64,000 bases of DNA from Thermodesulfovibrio sp. (GCA_013824615.1 PNOC01000015.1:1-64000), one strand, 5' to 3'. Counted from the first letter of the stretch, positions 1-9,683 are shown. Numbers and translations: made by a program. The notes: generated from the letters alone by a model not told the origin.

Positions 1-1
1 G

Positions 2-2347
2 ACCATAGCCGACAGCGTAGAAAATGACAAGATTGCCGCCTGGTACAACGCGGCCGGGAAATCGCACCGGGCCATCGTCCTGGCGATACAGCGTCAGCCG
101 GGGACAAACACGATCGAAGTCGTAGACAGCATCAAACGTCAGATTCCGGCTTTTCGCAGTCAGCTCCCCCAGTCCGTGGATCTGAATACCCTGTTTGACC
201 GGACCGTATCGATCCGCGATTCAGTCGAGGATGTGAAGTTCACCCTGGTGCTGACCATCGGCCTGGTCATCCTGGTTATCTTTCTCTTCCTGCGAAACCT
301 TTCGGCCACGGTCATCCCGAGTCTGGCACTGCCTCTGTCGATCATAGGCACCTTTGCAGCCATGTACGGCCTCGGTTTTTCGGTCAATAACATCACGCTC
401 ATGGCCCTCACCCTGTCTGTCGGCTTTGTTGTGGACGACGCAATTGTCATGCTCGAAAATATCGTCCGCCATATGGAGCACGGTGAAAAACCTATGGAAG
501 CCGCCCTGAAGGGCTCTCGTGAGATCGGCTTTACCATTATTTCGATGACCATCTCCCTGGTCGCGGTCTTCATCCCCGTGCTCTTCATGGCCGGCATGCT
601 CGGCCGCATGCTCCACGAGTTTGCGGTAACCATCACCGTAGCAATACTCATATCAGGGGTTGTTTCGCTGACGCTCACCCCGATGCTCTGCAGCCGGTTT
701 CTCAAACCGCAGGCAGAGCAGAAACACGGACGACTTTATAACCTCATGGAGAGCTTTTTTGCCGGCATGCTCCATATCTACGAGATCTCGCTCAAAAAGG
801 TTCTCAACTTCCGCCGCACGACGATTGTCGTGACACTGGTCATGACCGTACTGACCGGCTGGCTCTTCACCAAAATACCTACGGGGCTGCTTCCGTCTGA
901 CGATATCGGCTCTATCTTCTGCTTCACCGAGGGAGCACAGGGTATATCCTTCGAAGATATGAAGCAGCACCAGCAGCAGCTTGCCGCGATCGTCATGCAG
1001 GACCCCAATGTAGAGGCCTTCATGTCCTCGGTCGGCGCAAGCGGTACCCGGGTCGGTTCGAACAGCGGGTTCATGTTCCTTAAGCTCAAGCCGCGGCATG
1101 AGCGCAAGCTGAATGCAGACCAGATCATCCAGCAACTCAGACCCAAGGTCATGTCAGTCCCCGGCATCATGATGTTCATGCAGAATCCCCCTCCCATCCG
1201 CCTGGAGACAACACTCTCCAAAGCCCAGTACCAGTTTGTGCTTCAGAGCCCTGATACCGATGAGCTTTACAAACAGGCCGCAGACTTTGAAACAAAGCTC
1301 CGGGCTTTCCCCATGCTTCAGGACGTTACCAGCGACCTTCAGATGAAGAACCCGCAGGTAAACCTGGATATCGACCGGGACCGCGCCGCCTCCCTGGGCA
1401 TTACAGCCCAGCAGATCGAGGACGCTCTTTACTCAGCCTACGGTGACCGGCAGGTCTCCACGATTTATTCGCCCACAAACCAGTACAGAGTCATCATGAC
1501 TCTCAAGCCCGAATATCAGATGGACCCGGCGGCGCTCGGGATGCTTTATGTCCGCGCAAACACGGGACAGCTGATACCGCTTTCTTCGCTGGCTACCCTT
1601 ACAAAGGGGCTGGGGCCTCTTTCAGTAAATCACCAGGGGCAGATTACAGCAGTGACGGTCTCCTTCAACCTCAAGCCGGGCATTCCGCTGGGCAACGCTG
1701 TCAGCGCGATCGAAAAAGAGGCCAGAAGCCTTCCCTCGGCAATAACCACCGGGTTTCAGGGCACTGCACAGGTCTACCAGGCCTCCACCAAAGGACTGGC
1801 TCTCCTCCTGATTCTGGCCATTGTCGTCATTTATATTGTCCTTGGCATACTCTATGAAAGCTATATCCATCCCCTCACCATCCTCTCTGGTCTACCCTCT
1901 GCCGGCTTCGGGGCCCTCATTACCCTGATGATCTTCGGCAAGGACCTGAATCTTTATGCCTTTGTCGGAATCATCATGCTGGTCGGCATTGTAAAGAAAA
2001 ACGCCATCATGATGATCGACTTTGCTCTGGAAGCCCAGCGCAGAGAGGGCAAATCACCGATGGATGCCATATATGAAGGTGCTGTTGTTCGTTTCAGACC
2101 CATCATGATGACCTCTATGGCCGCCCTCATGGGAACCCTGCCGATAGCTGTTGGATTCGGGGCTGGTGCAGAATCACGGCGGGCCCTCGGCCTTGCGGTC
2201 GTGGGGGGACTTCTGGTATCCCAACTCCTGACACTATTTATTACACCCGTAGTTTATTATTATATGGACAGGCTCCAGGGTCTCGCATTAAAGCTGAAAA
2301 CAGGCGGCCAGATGCAGACGAAGAGTGACGAGAGTGTTAAGATATAA
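2..2347 (+). CDS. RND-family efflux transporter, inner-membrane pump (5' truncated)
   Basis: This is the last 781 residues of a hydrophobe/amphiphile efflux (HAE1) RND pump, which is normally about 1030 residues; the start lies left of the window. Such pumps are proton-driven trimers that export drugs or other amphiphiles through a periplasmic adaptor and a TolC channel. The conserved TM4 segment GFVVDDAIVMLEN, with the paired Asp used for proton relay, is near residue 145 of the fragment. A second set of transmembrane helices lies near residues 540-760. The look is MdtB/MdtC-like, but substrate cannot be read from sequence. A TolC-like gene follows after about 108 bases, and the adaptor is presumably upstream. 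Confidence 0.95.
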   Translation, partial: TIADSVENDKIAAWYNAAGKSHRAIVLAIQRQPGTNTIEVVDSIKRQIPAFRSQLPQSVDLNTLFDRTVSIRDSVEDVKFTLVLTIGLVILVIFLFLRNLSATVIPSLALPLSIIGTFAAMYGLGFSVNNITLMALTLSVGFVVDDAIVMLENIVRHMEHGEKPMEAALKGSREIGFTIISMTISLVAVFIPVLFMAGMLGRMLHEFAVTITVAILISGVVSLTLTPMLCSRFLKPQAEQKHGRLYNLMESFFAGMLHIYEISLKKVLNFRRTTIVVTLVMTVLTGWLFTKIPTGLLPSDDIGSIFCFTEGAQGISFEDMKQHQQQLAAIVMQDPNVEAFMSSVGASGTRVGSNSGFMFLKLKPRHERKLNADQIIQQLRPKVMSVPGIMMFMQNPPPIRLETTLSKAQYQFVLQSPDTDELYKQAADFETKLRAFPMLQDVTSDLQMKNPQVNLDIDRDRAASLGITAQQIEDALYSAYGDRQVSTIYSPTNQYRVIMTLKPEYQMDPAALGMLYVRANTGQLIPLSSLATLTKGLGPLSVNHQGQITAVTVSFNLKPGIPLGNAVSAIEKEARSLPSAITTGFQGTAQVYQASTKGLALLLILAIVVIYIVLGILYESYIHPLTILSGLPSAGFGALITLMIFGKDLNLYAFVGIIMLVGIVKKNAIMMIDFALEAQRREGKSPMDAIYEGAVVRFRPIMMTSMAALMGTLPIAVGFGAGAESRRALGLAVVGGLLVSQLLTLFITPVVYYYMDRLQGLALKLKTGGQMQTKSDESVKI

Positions 2348-2371
2348 CCGCGACGTAGTGGAAAAGTCCCG

Positions 2372-2409
2372 AACCTGTCATCCTCGGGCTTGACCCGGGG
2401 ATTCAGGTT
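2372..2409. repeat. REP-like palindromic repeat / hairpin
   Basis: A 38-base dyad between the RND and TolC-like genes. An outer stem AACCTG/CAGGTT encloses an inner stem ATCCTCGGG/CCCGGGGAT with a 5-base CTTGA loop. The core resembles dispersed intergenic palindromes of the type 'tcatcctcgggcttgacc' known from many proteobacterial genomes. It could be a REP element, an mRNA-stabilising hairpin or a weak terminator; there is no T-run. Confidence 0.6.
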
Positions 2410-2455
2410 TATTAATAATCAATGAGAAAGTGCTCTTAAATTGAGGAGGATGCAA

Positions 2456-3766
2456 ATGAATAAAACTGCGATATGGGTATTGCTCGCTGCGCTGCTTATC
2501 CCTTGCGGGGCAGGAGCAGATGAAATTATAAAAAAAGGGGAATTGCTGACCCTTGAAAGGGCAGTAGCCATAGCTTCGGCGCGGCACCCCAATATCACCG
2601 CAGCCCGCAGTTCTGTTGATGCAGCTCAGAGCAGGGTCGGACAGGCAAGGGCAGGATATTATCCGCAGATCGATCTAACCGCCGGCTACAGCAGGATCAA
2701 GCAGTCCACGTCTTCCAACACGCAAATCGTTGATCCGGACCTGACCACCGGCTCGGCACGCAGTTCCTTCGACCAGTACTCAGGCAGCCTTGCGCTGCGG
2801 CAGACCCTTTTTGATTTCGGCAAAACAAAGGCACAGGTCGATATTCAGGGGTTTAATCTTGAGGCATCGCGGGACGATCTCAGCGGGATCACTGACTTCG
2901 TTGTCTTCAATGTCAAACAGTCATACTTCTCCGTCCTGAAGGCAAAAAGAACCCGGGACGTTGCCGAAGAGACGGTCAGCCAGTTTGTCAAACATCTTGA
3001 CCAGGCAAAGGGGTTCTTCGAGGTAGGCACCAAACCGAAGTTCGATGTGACCAAGGCGGAGGTGGACCTGAGCAATGCCAGGCTGAATCTCATCAAGGCT
3101 GAGAATTCGCGGCGCGTGGCTCTCGCCTCCCTGAACAATGCGCTCGGCCTGCCGGAGGCCCCTGAATACCTCATTGAAGACAACCTGTCATTTCAGAAAT
3201 ATACCATCACCTATGAGGACGCACTCGAAAAAGCCTATAAAAACAGGCCGGACCTGACCGCGCTTCTTTCCAGAAAAGCGGCTGCGGAAAAGGCGGTCAT
3301 TCTTGCGGAAAAGGGTTATTATCCGTTTCTGACGGGCACCGCAGCGTATACCCGCAGCGGTGAGAGTTTCCCTCTCAATAACGGCTGGAATGTCGGTGCC
3401 GCTGTTTCCTTTCCGATTTTTAGCGGCTTTCTGACTAAAAACCAGGTCGAAGAAGCAAAGGCGAACCTTAATACGATCAGGGCGAATGAGGAAACCCTGA
3501 GACAGAACATCCTGCTTGAGGTAAAACAGGCATATCTTGGACTTGCCGAGGCTGAAGAGCGGATAGCGAACGCCGAACTGACCGTCCGGCAGGCAACCGA
3601 AAATCTGGAGATCGCAAACGGCAGGTATGCTGCCGGCGTCGGCAATCCAATTGAGGTGGCTGATGCAGAGGTGTCCCTGAGTAATGCGAAGACCGAACAT
3701 ATCGGGGCACTGTATGACTACCGCGTCAGCCGCGCCAGCATCGAAAAGGCAACCGGACAGAGATAA
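2456..3766 (+). CDS. tolC: TolC-family outer-membrane efflux protein
   Basis: A 436-aa outer-membrane channel of the OEP family, which forms the exit duct for RND pumps. A Sec signal peptide covers about residues 1-21 and ends near CGAGA. Two repeated OEP domains follow, roughly residues 30-225 and 245-430, each with long helical stretches rich in Ala, Glu and Gln. I chose ATG 2456 because GAGGAGG stands 5-6 bases before it; a longer reading from TTG 2441 would overlap this ribosome site. The position after the RND gene suggests a pump partner. The gap to gspC is only 19 bases, so it may also share a transcript with the secretion operon. The symbol marks the family, not proven orthology. Confidence 0.9.
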   Translation: MNKTAIWVLLAALLIPCGAGADEIIKKGELLTLERAVAIASARHPNITAARSSVDAAQSRVGQARAGYYPQIDLTAGYSRIKQSTSSNTQIVDPDLTTGSARSSFDQYSGSLALRQTLFDFGKTKAQVDIQGFNLEASRDDLSGITDFVVFNVKQSYFSVLKAKRTRDVAEETVSQFVKHLDQAKGFFEVGTKPKFDVTKAEVDLSNARLNLIKAENSRRVALASLNNALGLPEAPEYLIEDNLSFQKYTITYEDALEKAYKNRPDLTALLSRKAAAEKAVILAEKGYYPFLTGTAAYTRSGESFPLNNGWNVGAAVSFPIFSGFLTKNQVEEAKANLNTIRANEETLRQNILLEVKQAYLGLAEAEERIANAELTVRQATENLEIANGRYAAGVGNPIEVADAEVSLSNAKTEHIGALYDYRVSRASIEKATGQR

Positions 3767-3785
3767 CGGATAAGGCAACATAGCT

Positions 3786-4658
3786 ATGGAACTCGGCAAT
3801 ATTTTTGAACGTTTCAACAACCAGAAAACATTGCAGGCAGTCACGCTCTGCCTTGGACTGATCCTGGGCCTGGCGGTATTGTTTCTGGTGCGGGACATCG
3901 TATCAATCTCTGTAACTCCTAAGGAAAAAACTGCGAAGACACCTGCCAAACCGGCCGGGGACACAAAACGCAGCCTGTCGGACTATGCCCCTGTGCTTGC
4001 CAGCAACCCCTTTGGTTTTCCAGGCGGTGAGTTGCAATTGCTGTCAGCCGCAGCCGGGCCGTCAGTCTCCCGGACCGACCTCACGCTTATTGGCACGGTA
4101 GCAGGAAGAAGAGATGTCAGTTATGCAATCCTTGCCGACAAGTCCGGACAGCAGGATGTATTCAGGATAGGAGCCCAGGTCTTCGGGCTGGGCAAGCTTG
4201 CAAAAGTTGAAATGACGAGGGTCTTCATAGGGAGTAAGGGCAGCGAGATTGAAGTCAAACTCAAGGACATTACAGACATCCGGGAGATAAAACAGGCAGA
4301 TGTCCCCACCGCAGCCTCCTTCGGCCGGAGGGTGGGAGATTCAACCTACCAGATCGACCAGCAGCGGGTGCAGCAGGCGATAGAAAAACCTGACCAGATC
4401 ATGACCGATGCCAGGTTTGTCCCCCATATCGTCGAGGGAAAACAGCAGGGCTTTATACTCCGGGAAGTAAAACCGGGAGGGATATACAGTAGTCTTGGTC
4501 TGCAGAACGGGGACATACTTCTGAGAATAAATGAGTTCTCCATATCCAACCCCGAAACAGCTTTGCAGGCTTTTACCGCTCTGAGGGGCATCGACCGGGC
4601 CCAGCTCGATGTAATCCGCAACAGTGCAAAAATGACCATGACGTACCAGATACGATAA
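3786..4658 (+). CDS. gspC: Type II secretion protein GspC
   Basis: Inner-membrane clamp protein of the T2SS, which links the inner-membrane platform to the secretin. A short cytoplasmic N-terminus is followed by one membrane helix (about residues 19-38). A homology region of about residues 65-165 has the expected small beta domain that contacts GspD N0. A C-terminal PDZ domain lies at about 215-290, with GGIYSSLGLQNGDILLRIN as its typical core. Length 290 is normal for PDZ-type GspC. It opens the gsp gene set; 73 bases with a promoter-like site separate it from gspD. Confidence 0.92.
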   Translation: MELGNIFERFNNQKTLQAVTLCLGLILGLAVLFLVRDIVSISVTPKEKTAKTPAKPAGDTKRSLSDYAPVLASNPFGFPGGELQLLSAAAGPSVSRTDLTLIGTVAGRRDVSYAILADKSGQQDVFRIGAQVFGLGKLAKVEMTRVFIGSKGSEIEVKLKDITDIREIKQADVPTAASFGRRVGDSTYQIDQQRVQQAIEKPDQIMTDARFVPHIVEGKQQGFILREVKPGGIYSSLGLQNGDILLRINEFSISNPETALQAFTALRGIDRAQLDVIRNSAKMTMTYQIR

Positions 4659-4696
4659 AGCAACCAGACTCAGACGTGCCAGATCTGAAAATATTA

Positions 4697-4725
4697 TTGA
4701 CCTGATGCACTATACTTAATATACT
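4697..4725 (+). promoter_or_regulatory. sigma70-type promoter in front of gspD
   Basis: TTGACC at 4697-4702 and TATACT at 4720-4725 are spaced by exactly 17 bases. The expected transcription start, about 4731-4733, falls on the first ATG of gspD, so this mRNA would be leaderless or would use a later start codon. Confidence 0.6.
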
Positions 4726-4731
4726 AACAAC

Positions 4732-6933
4732 ATGAAAAATATGAACTTTCTCCCCAAAATGTATAGAGGTTTCGTGGTTGGCATGCTGCTTCTGATCGCA
4801 GTTGCCGGAATGCTTTCTCTGCCGCAGCCGGTTGCTGCGGATTCGAAGGTTTCACCTGAAAACAAAAAATCCAATAAGGTCACCTTTAATTTTGTGGACG
4901 TTGACCTTCCGGCGGTTGCAAAATTCATCAGCGAGATAACCGGCAGGAATTTTATTTTTGATGAGCGGGTGAAGGGCAAGATAACGATCATTGCCCCTTC
5001 AAAACTTTCTGCTGACGACGCATACAATCTGTTCACTGCCGTACTTGAAGTCAAAGGGTTTACCGTTGTGCCCGCAGGGGTTGACGCTTTCAAGATCATC
5101 CCCTCGATCGAGGCGAAACAGCGCGGTCTGGAGATCTCGACAGAGGGATCGCTCACCAATGAGGGCTATATCGCCCGCCTCATCTCGCCGAAATATATAT
5201 CTGCTGACGACGCCATGAAGTTCTTTCAGCCGCTCATTTCAAAAGACGGGCATATCGCAGTATTCGGTCCGGGGAACCTCCTGCTGGTTATCGACGCCGG
5301 CCTGAATATCGAGAAAATCCTTTCCCTCATTGAGCTCATAGACAAACCCTCTCTCACAGACATGCCAGAGGTTATCCTCCTGAAATATTCAAGTTCTGAT
5401 TCTGTCACAAAGATCCTGAACGACGGGCTCGGAAGATTAAAAGTGCGGGGAACCCCTGGCCAGCAGATCGGGGTTGACACAGCACTGGCTGTCAGCGATC
5501 AGCGGCTGAATGCAGTCATCCTCTTTGGCGAGCGCACCGGGAGGGAGGCGATGAAGACGCTGATCAGGCTGATTGACGCGCCATCTCCAGAGGCCCAGGG
5601 AAGGATCAATGTATATTTTCTCGAAAATGCGGACGCGACTGAACTGGCAAAGGTGCTTGAGGGAATGATCAGGGGTATGCAGACCGCACGCCAGGGGGTA
5701 CCCGGAGTCGCAGCGGCTGCGGGATCTCCTTTTGAGGCAGCAGGCGGCATAACCATAACACCTGATAAGGCAACGAACTCGATTATCGTGGCCGCCTCTC
5801 CTGCCGACTTCCAGAACCTCGCCCAGATACTGAAGCAGCTTGACAAGAGAAGGAAGCAGGTTTATGTCGAGGCGATGATCATTGAGGCAACGATCGATAA
5901 ATTGCTTGATATCGGGGCAAAGTGGAGGGCCACGGCAAAGCATAATGGCGATCCGGTACTCATCGGCGGAGTTGGCCAGATAGACTCTTCAGCGCTTCAG
6001 TCTGTGATATCAGGGCTTGCCGGTTTCACACTGGGCGGCATGGGGAGCTTCATGAATATCCCACTGACATCGGTTGTCAATGGCCAGCCTACCACATCTA
6101 ATCTCAATGTACCAGGGTTTGCTGCCCTTTTCAGCCTCAGTGAATTCAAGGATTCTATTAATGTACTTTCGACCCCGCAGATTTTGACCTCGGACAACAA
6201 AGAGGCTGAGATCGTGGTGGGAGAGAACGTCCCCTTCATAGGGAAGAGAGAGCGCGACATCACAACGTCCAGTACAGTCCTCAGTTCGGTCGAAAGGAAG
6301 GATGTCGGCATAACCCTGAGGATCACCCCACAGATTACAGAGGGTGATTATATCAAGCTCGATATCTTTCAGGAGATCTCCTCCCTTAAAGAGGATTCTG
6401 AAAATATCCTGACCTCCATCGGACCGACCACGACAAAGCGTTCCACGAAGACCTCGGTAGTCGTCAAAGACAACAATACTGTTGTCATCGGCGGTCTTAT
6501 GCAGGAAAAAGACAATGTGAATGTAACGAAGATTCCTGTGCTGGGCGACATCCCTGTTCTGGGATACCTGTTCAAGCAAAAATCCGTTGGCAAGACAAAG
6601 ACAAACCTTCTTGTCTTCCTCACCCCCCATATTATCAAGGAGGCCTCAAGCCTCGCAACAATAACCGCCAGCAAGCAGCGGGAATTTGCTGTCAGTCAGA
6701 ATCGCTATATTAATGGGGTATTGCTGGTAACCTTCAAACACTGGGTCCCGGAAGATAAAGCACTGATGCTTATAGAATCAAAAGGCGCGTTGATAACAGC
6801 CAAAACCGGCCATCATCAGTCTTTCAGGATTAAACTCAGAGAAAAACAGCCGGTAGAAGAGGCCCTTGCGGAGTTCAGGGCGATTCCTGAAATAGAATCT
6901 GCAGAGCCTGTTTACGACACTGACCTGAAGTAA
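4732..6933 (+). CDS. gspD: Type II secretion secretin GspD with a C-terminal propeptide-like domain
   Basis: Outer-membrane secretin of the T2SS, 733 aa. A signal peptide (hydrophobic core about residues 13-30) leads to N0 (about 45-125), ring domains N1-N3 (about 130-375) and the secretin barrel (about 430-640), with the usual VIGGLM and VPVLGDIPVLGYLF-like segments. After the barrel, residues about 660-731 do not look like the usual S-domain. They read LLVTFKHWVPEDKALMLIES, later VEEALAEFRAIPEIESAEPVY, which matches the pattern of subtilase propeptides. The first ATG has no ribosome site; ATG 4741 or 4759 are possible starts. Six bases separate it from gspE. Confidence 0.95.
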   Translation: MKNMNFLPKMYRGFVVGMLLLIAVAGMLSLPQPVAADSKVSPENKKSNKVTFNFVDVDLPAVAKFISEITGRNFIFDERVKGKITIIAPSKLSADDAYNLFTAVLEVKGFTVVPAGVDAFKIIPSIEAKQRGLEISTEGSLTNEGYIARLISPKYISADDAMKFFQPLISKDGHIAVFGPGNLLLVIDAGLNIEKILSLIELIDKPSLTDMPEVILLKYSSSDSVTKILNDGLGRLKVRGTPGQQIGVDTALAVSDQRLNAVILFGERTGREAMKTLIRLIDAPSPEAQGRINVYFLENADATELAKVLEGMIRGMQTARQGVPGVAAAAGSPFEAAGGITITPDKATNSIIVAASPADFQNLAQILKQLDKRRKQVYVEAMIIEATIDKLLDIGAKWRATAKHNGDPVLIGGVGQIDSSALQSVISGLAGFTLGGMGSFMNIPLTSVVNGQPTTSNLNVPGFAALFSLSEFKDSINVLSTPQILTSDNKEAEIVVGENVPFIGKRERDITTSSTVLSSVERKDVGITLRITPQITEGDYIKLDIFQEISSLKEDSENILTSIGPTTTKRSTKTSVVVKDNNTVVIGGLMQEKDNVNVTKIPVLGDIPVLGYLFKQKSVGKTKTNLLVFLTPHIIKEASSLATITASKQREFAVSQNRYINGVLLVTFKHWVPEDKALMLIESKGALITAKTGHHQSFRIKLREKQPVEEALAEFRAIPEIESAEPVYDTDLK

Positions 6934-6939
6934 TCTCCG

Positions 6940-8475
6940 ATGGAGACCCTCGATACAATAACAGACGAAGATGTTGAACACGCCCTGATAAAAGATATCC
7001 CCCTCGCCTTTGCTAAAGGCAACCTGATCATGCCGCTGAAAAGGAAAGACGGATATCTCAGGGCAGCGGTTGCCGATGATAAAGGAGTACTTGCCCTGCG
7101 TGAACTGTCTGCACATTTTGGCCTGAAGCCCGCCGCAGTGCATACCTCCCCGGGAGTCGTCATCGACGCGGTCAACCGTTTCTATGGCCAGGTCGGCTCG
7201 GCTGAAGAAGTGATGGACAATATTACCGGCGAGGACCTGACCTCGGTGGCAACGGAATTCGAAAAACCGAAGGACATCCTCGAACTGACGGAAGAAGCCC
7301 CGATCATCAGACTGCTGAATGCGATACTGCAGCAGGCGGTGAAGGAGCGGGCAAGTGATATCCATATCGAGCCGTATGAAAAAGAACTGGACATCCGGAT
7401 GCGTGTCGATGGGATGCTGCACCGCGTCCTGACCCCCCCGAAGATCATCCAGGATGCCCTGATCAGCAGGATCAAGATCATGTCGAACCTCGACATTGCT
7501 GAAAAAAGACTGCCCCAGGACGGCCGCATACGGCTGCTGATCGGCGGAAGGGATGTGGATATAAGGGTTTCTATTCTGCCGACCTCGCACGGCGAACGGG
7601 CAGTGCTGAGACTGCTCGACAGGAAGCAGGGCCTGATCGGTCTTTGGGAGGTCGGGCTCGACAAAGAAGACGAAGTCCTCATGGAACAGCTGCTGAAAAG
7701 GACCAGCGGCATCATCCTTGTCACCGGGCCGACCGGAAGCGGCAAGACAACGACCCTGTATGCTGCGCTCAACAGGGTGCATACCGAAGAAAAAAACATC
7801 ATCACGGTCGAGGACCCGGTCGAGTACCAGCTGAAAGGGATTGGGCAGATACATGTCAATCCGAAGATAGGCCTCACCTTTGCCTCAGGCCTCCGGTCGA
7901 TACTGCGCCAGGACCCCGACATCATCATGGTCGGGGAAATACGTGATGTAGAGACAGCTGAGATTGCGATCCAGGCCTCCCTGACCGGGCACCTGGTCCT
8001 GAGCACACTCCACACGAATGACGCGCCCTCGGCCATTATCAGGCTGATCGATATGGGAGTTGAACCTTTTTTGGTTGCTTCCTCCCTGGTAGGAGTCCTG
8101 GCCCAGAGGCTTGTCAGGGTCATCTGCCCTGACTGCAGACAGGCGTATGAACCCTCGGAAATTGAGCGCTCGTATTTTGACAGTACGGTCCTCTCAAAAA
8201 AGACCAGTCCTCTTTTACTCTATAGAGGTGCAGGCTGCGACAAATGCGGGGGCAAGGGATATCTGGGCCGTACCGGCATCTATGAACTCCTCCAGGTCGA
8301 TGATGCAACCCGGCTTTTGATCACCGAACGCCCTGATGCCCAGAAGCTCAAAAGCGCTGCTATAGCCAGAGGCATGCAGACGCTGCGGTCTGACGGCTTT
8401 GAAAAGGTGCTGCTGGGGATTACCACGATCGAGGAAGTCCTCAGGGTCACGCAAAAAGATGTTGTCGAATCCTGA
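6940..8475 (+). CDS. gspE: Type II secretion ATPase GspE
   Basis: Cytoplasmic hexameric ATPase that powers pseudopilus assembly. An N-terminal GspE domain (about 1-110) precedes the catalytic part. Walker A GPTGSGKTTT is near residue 263, followed by the Asp box ITVEDPVEYQ, a Walker B region DPDIIMVGEIRD and the His box TLHTNDA. A zinc-type four-Cys motif (CPDC, then CDKCGGKGY) is near residues 396-435. Length 511 is typical. The gene starts 6 bases after gspD, so translation is probably coupled. Confidence 0.96.
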   Translation: METLDTITDEDVEHALIKDIPLAFAKGNLIMPLKRKDGYLRAAVADDKGVLALRELSAHFGLKPAAVHTSPGVVIDAVNRFYGQVGSAEEVMDNITGEDLTSVATEFEKPKDILELTEEAPIIRLLNAILQQAVKERASDIHIEPYEKELDIRMRVDGMLHRVLTPPKIIQDALISRIKIMSNLDIAEKRLPQDGRIRLLIGGRDVDIRVSILPTSHGERAVLRLLDRKQGLIGLWEVGLDKEDEVLMEQLLKRTSGIILVTGPTGSGKTTTLYAALNRVHTEEKNIITVEDPVEYQLKGIGQIHVNPKIGLTFASGLRSILRQDPDIIMVGEIRDVETAEIAIQASLTGHLVLSTLHTNDAPSAIIRLIDMGVEPFLVASSLVGVLAQRLVRVICPDCRQAYEPSEIERSYFDSTVLSKKTSPLLLYRGAGCDKCGGKGYLGRTGIYELLQVDDATRLLITERPDAQKLKSAAIARGMQTLRSDGFEKVLLGITTIEEVLRVTQKDVVES

Positions 8476-8510
8476 TAACGCCTTCGGCAATGAATCAGGA
8501 CAACTGCTGA

Positions 8511-9683
8511 ATGCCGCTTTTTAACTATACAGGGTATAAGCCTGACGGCTCGGGGACAACCGGCGTCATTGAGGCCGACGGAATTCAGGATGCAGCCTCC
8601 GGCGTAAGGGCCCTCGGCATCTATCCGAAGGATATCAGACCGCATACAGACAAAAGGGAATGGAAGCTTCGCAAGAACGAAGCCGCACTGCTCCCGGTCA
8701 TGACCCGCCAACTCTCGACCCTGCTTTCCGCCGGGGTCCCGCTTCTGGAGGCCCTTAAGTCTCTCTCGGATGAAAGTACCGGCTTCTGGAAGACCATGCT
8801 CATCAATATCCGTGAGAATGTCTCTGGCGGCGCCAGCCTGTCGCGTGCTTTGGAGGCTGAAAAAAAAATCTTTCCTGATTTTTACATCAATATGGTGGCG
8901 GCCGGCGAGCAGAGCGGCAGAATAAGCATTGTACTGGAGAATCTGTCTGCCTTTCTCGAAAAGCAGGAGGCCATGAGATCGAAGATCCGCACAGCCCTGA
9001 TCTACCCGCTATTTATGACTGCGGTAGGCTTTGTGGTACTCTCTTTCCTTTTCACCTTTGTGCTCCCGAAAATCGTCAGGATCTTTGAAAACACCAAAAG
9101 CGCCCTGCCGCTGATTACCAGGGTACTGATTGTAATAAGTACCGTCTTCGTCAACTATTGGTGGCTGCTCCTGGCACTGGCTGTTGCCCTCTACTACGGC
9201 TTCAGAAAGTACCGGAAAACCCACCAGGGAACCCTGGACAGCTTGAAGCTGAAACTTCCGGGCAACCTTCTTCAGAGTCTCTACTATGGCCGCTTCGCGC
9301 GGACAACAGGGTTTCTCCTTGACGGCGGTCTCCCCCTGCTGCGGGCTTTGGAGCTGTCGGCGAAATCGCTTGGGAACAGCATGCTGCAGCACAGGATCAT
9401 CGATGCGGCCAAAATGGTTGCCGAAGGGTCGCGGCTTTCGACCGCCCTGGCGGGGTTCCCCTCGGTGCTGGTGCAGTTGATAGCAACAGGCGAAAAAAGC
9501 GGCACGCTCGCAGAGGTGTTAAGCAGGGCAGCGGACAGTTATGAAGCTGAGTTCGAAAGAAGGGTCCAGAAGGCGCTTTCCCTGCTTGAACCGATGATGA
9601 TCCTGCTGATGGGGGTCATCGTGGGAGCTATAGTTCTGGCGGTCCTTCTGCCGATGTTCCAGCTCAACCAGCTGATAAAATAG
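8511..9683 (+). CDS. gspF: Type II secretion inner-membrane platform protein GspF
   Basis: Polytopic platform protein that contacts GspE and GspL. It has two repeated GspF cytoplasmic helical domains (about residues 60-185 and 260-385) and three membrane helices, near 160-185, 210-235 and the C-terminus (LLMGVIVGAIVLAVLLPMF). Length 390 is standard. ATG 8511 starts PLFNYTGYKPDG, the usual beginning of the family. The next gene downstream is a peptidase rather than gspG. Confidence 0.95.
   Translation: MPLFNYTGYKPDGSGTTGVIEADGIQDAASGVRALGIYPKDIRPHTDKREWKLRKNEAALLPVMTRQLSTLLSAGVPLLEALKSLSDESTGFWKTMLINIRENVSGGASLSRALEAEKKIFPDFYINMVAAGEQSGRISIVLENLSAFLEKQEAMRSKIRTALIYPLFMTAVGFVVLSFLFTFVLPKIVRIFENTKSALPLITRVLIVISTVFVNYWWLLLALAVALYYGFRKYRKTHQGTLDSLKLKLPGNLLQSLYYGRFARTTGFLLDGGLPLLRALELSAKSLGNSMLQHRIIDAAKMVAEGSRLSTALAGFPSVLVQLIATGEKSGTLAEVLSRAADSYEAEFERRVQKALSLLEPMMILLMGVIVGAIVLAVLLPMFQLNQLIK

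Noticed and set aside
3188-3964. A 258-codon frame antisense to the TolC-like gene and gspC
   Set aside because: Both sense genes are well supported; the antisense product has no recognisable features.
6778-7854. A 358-codon frame antisense to gspD-gspE
   Set aside because: It is a mirror of strongly conserved GspE codons and has no family features of its own.
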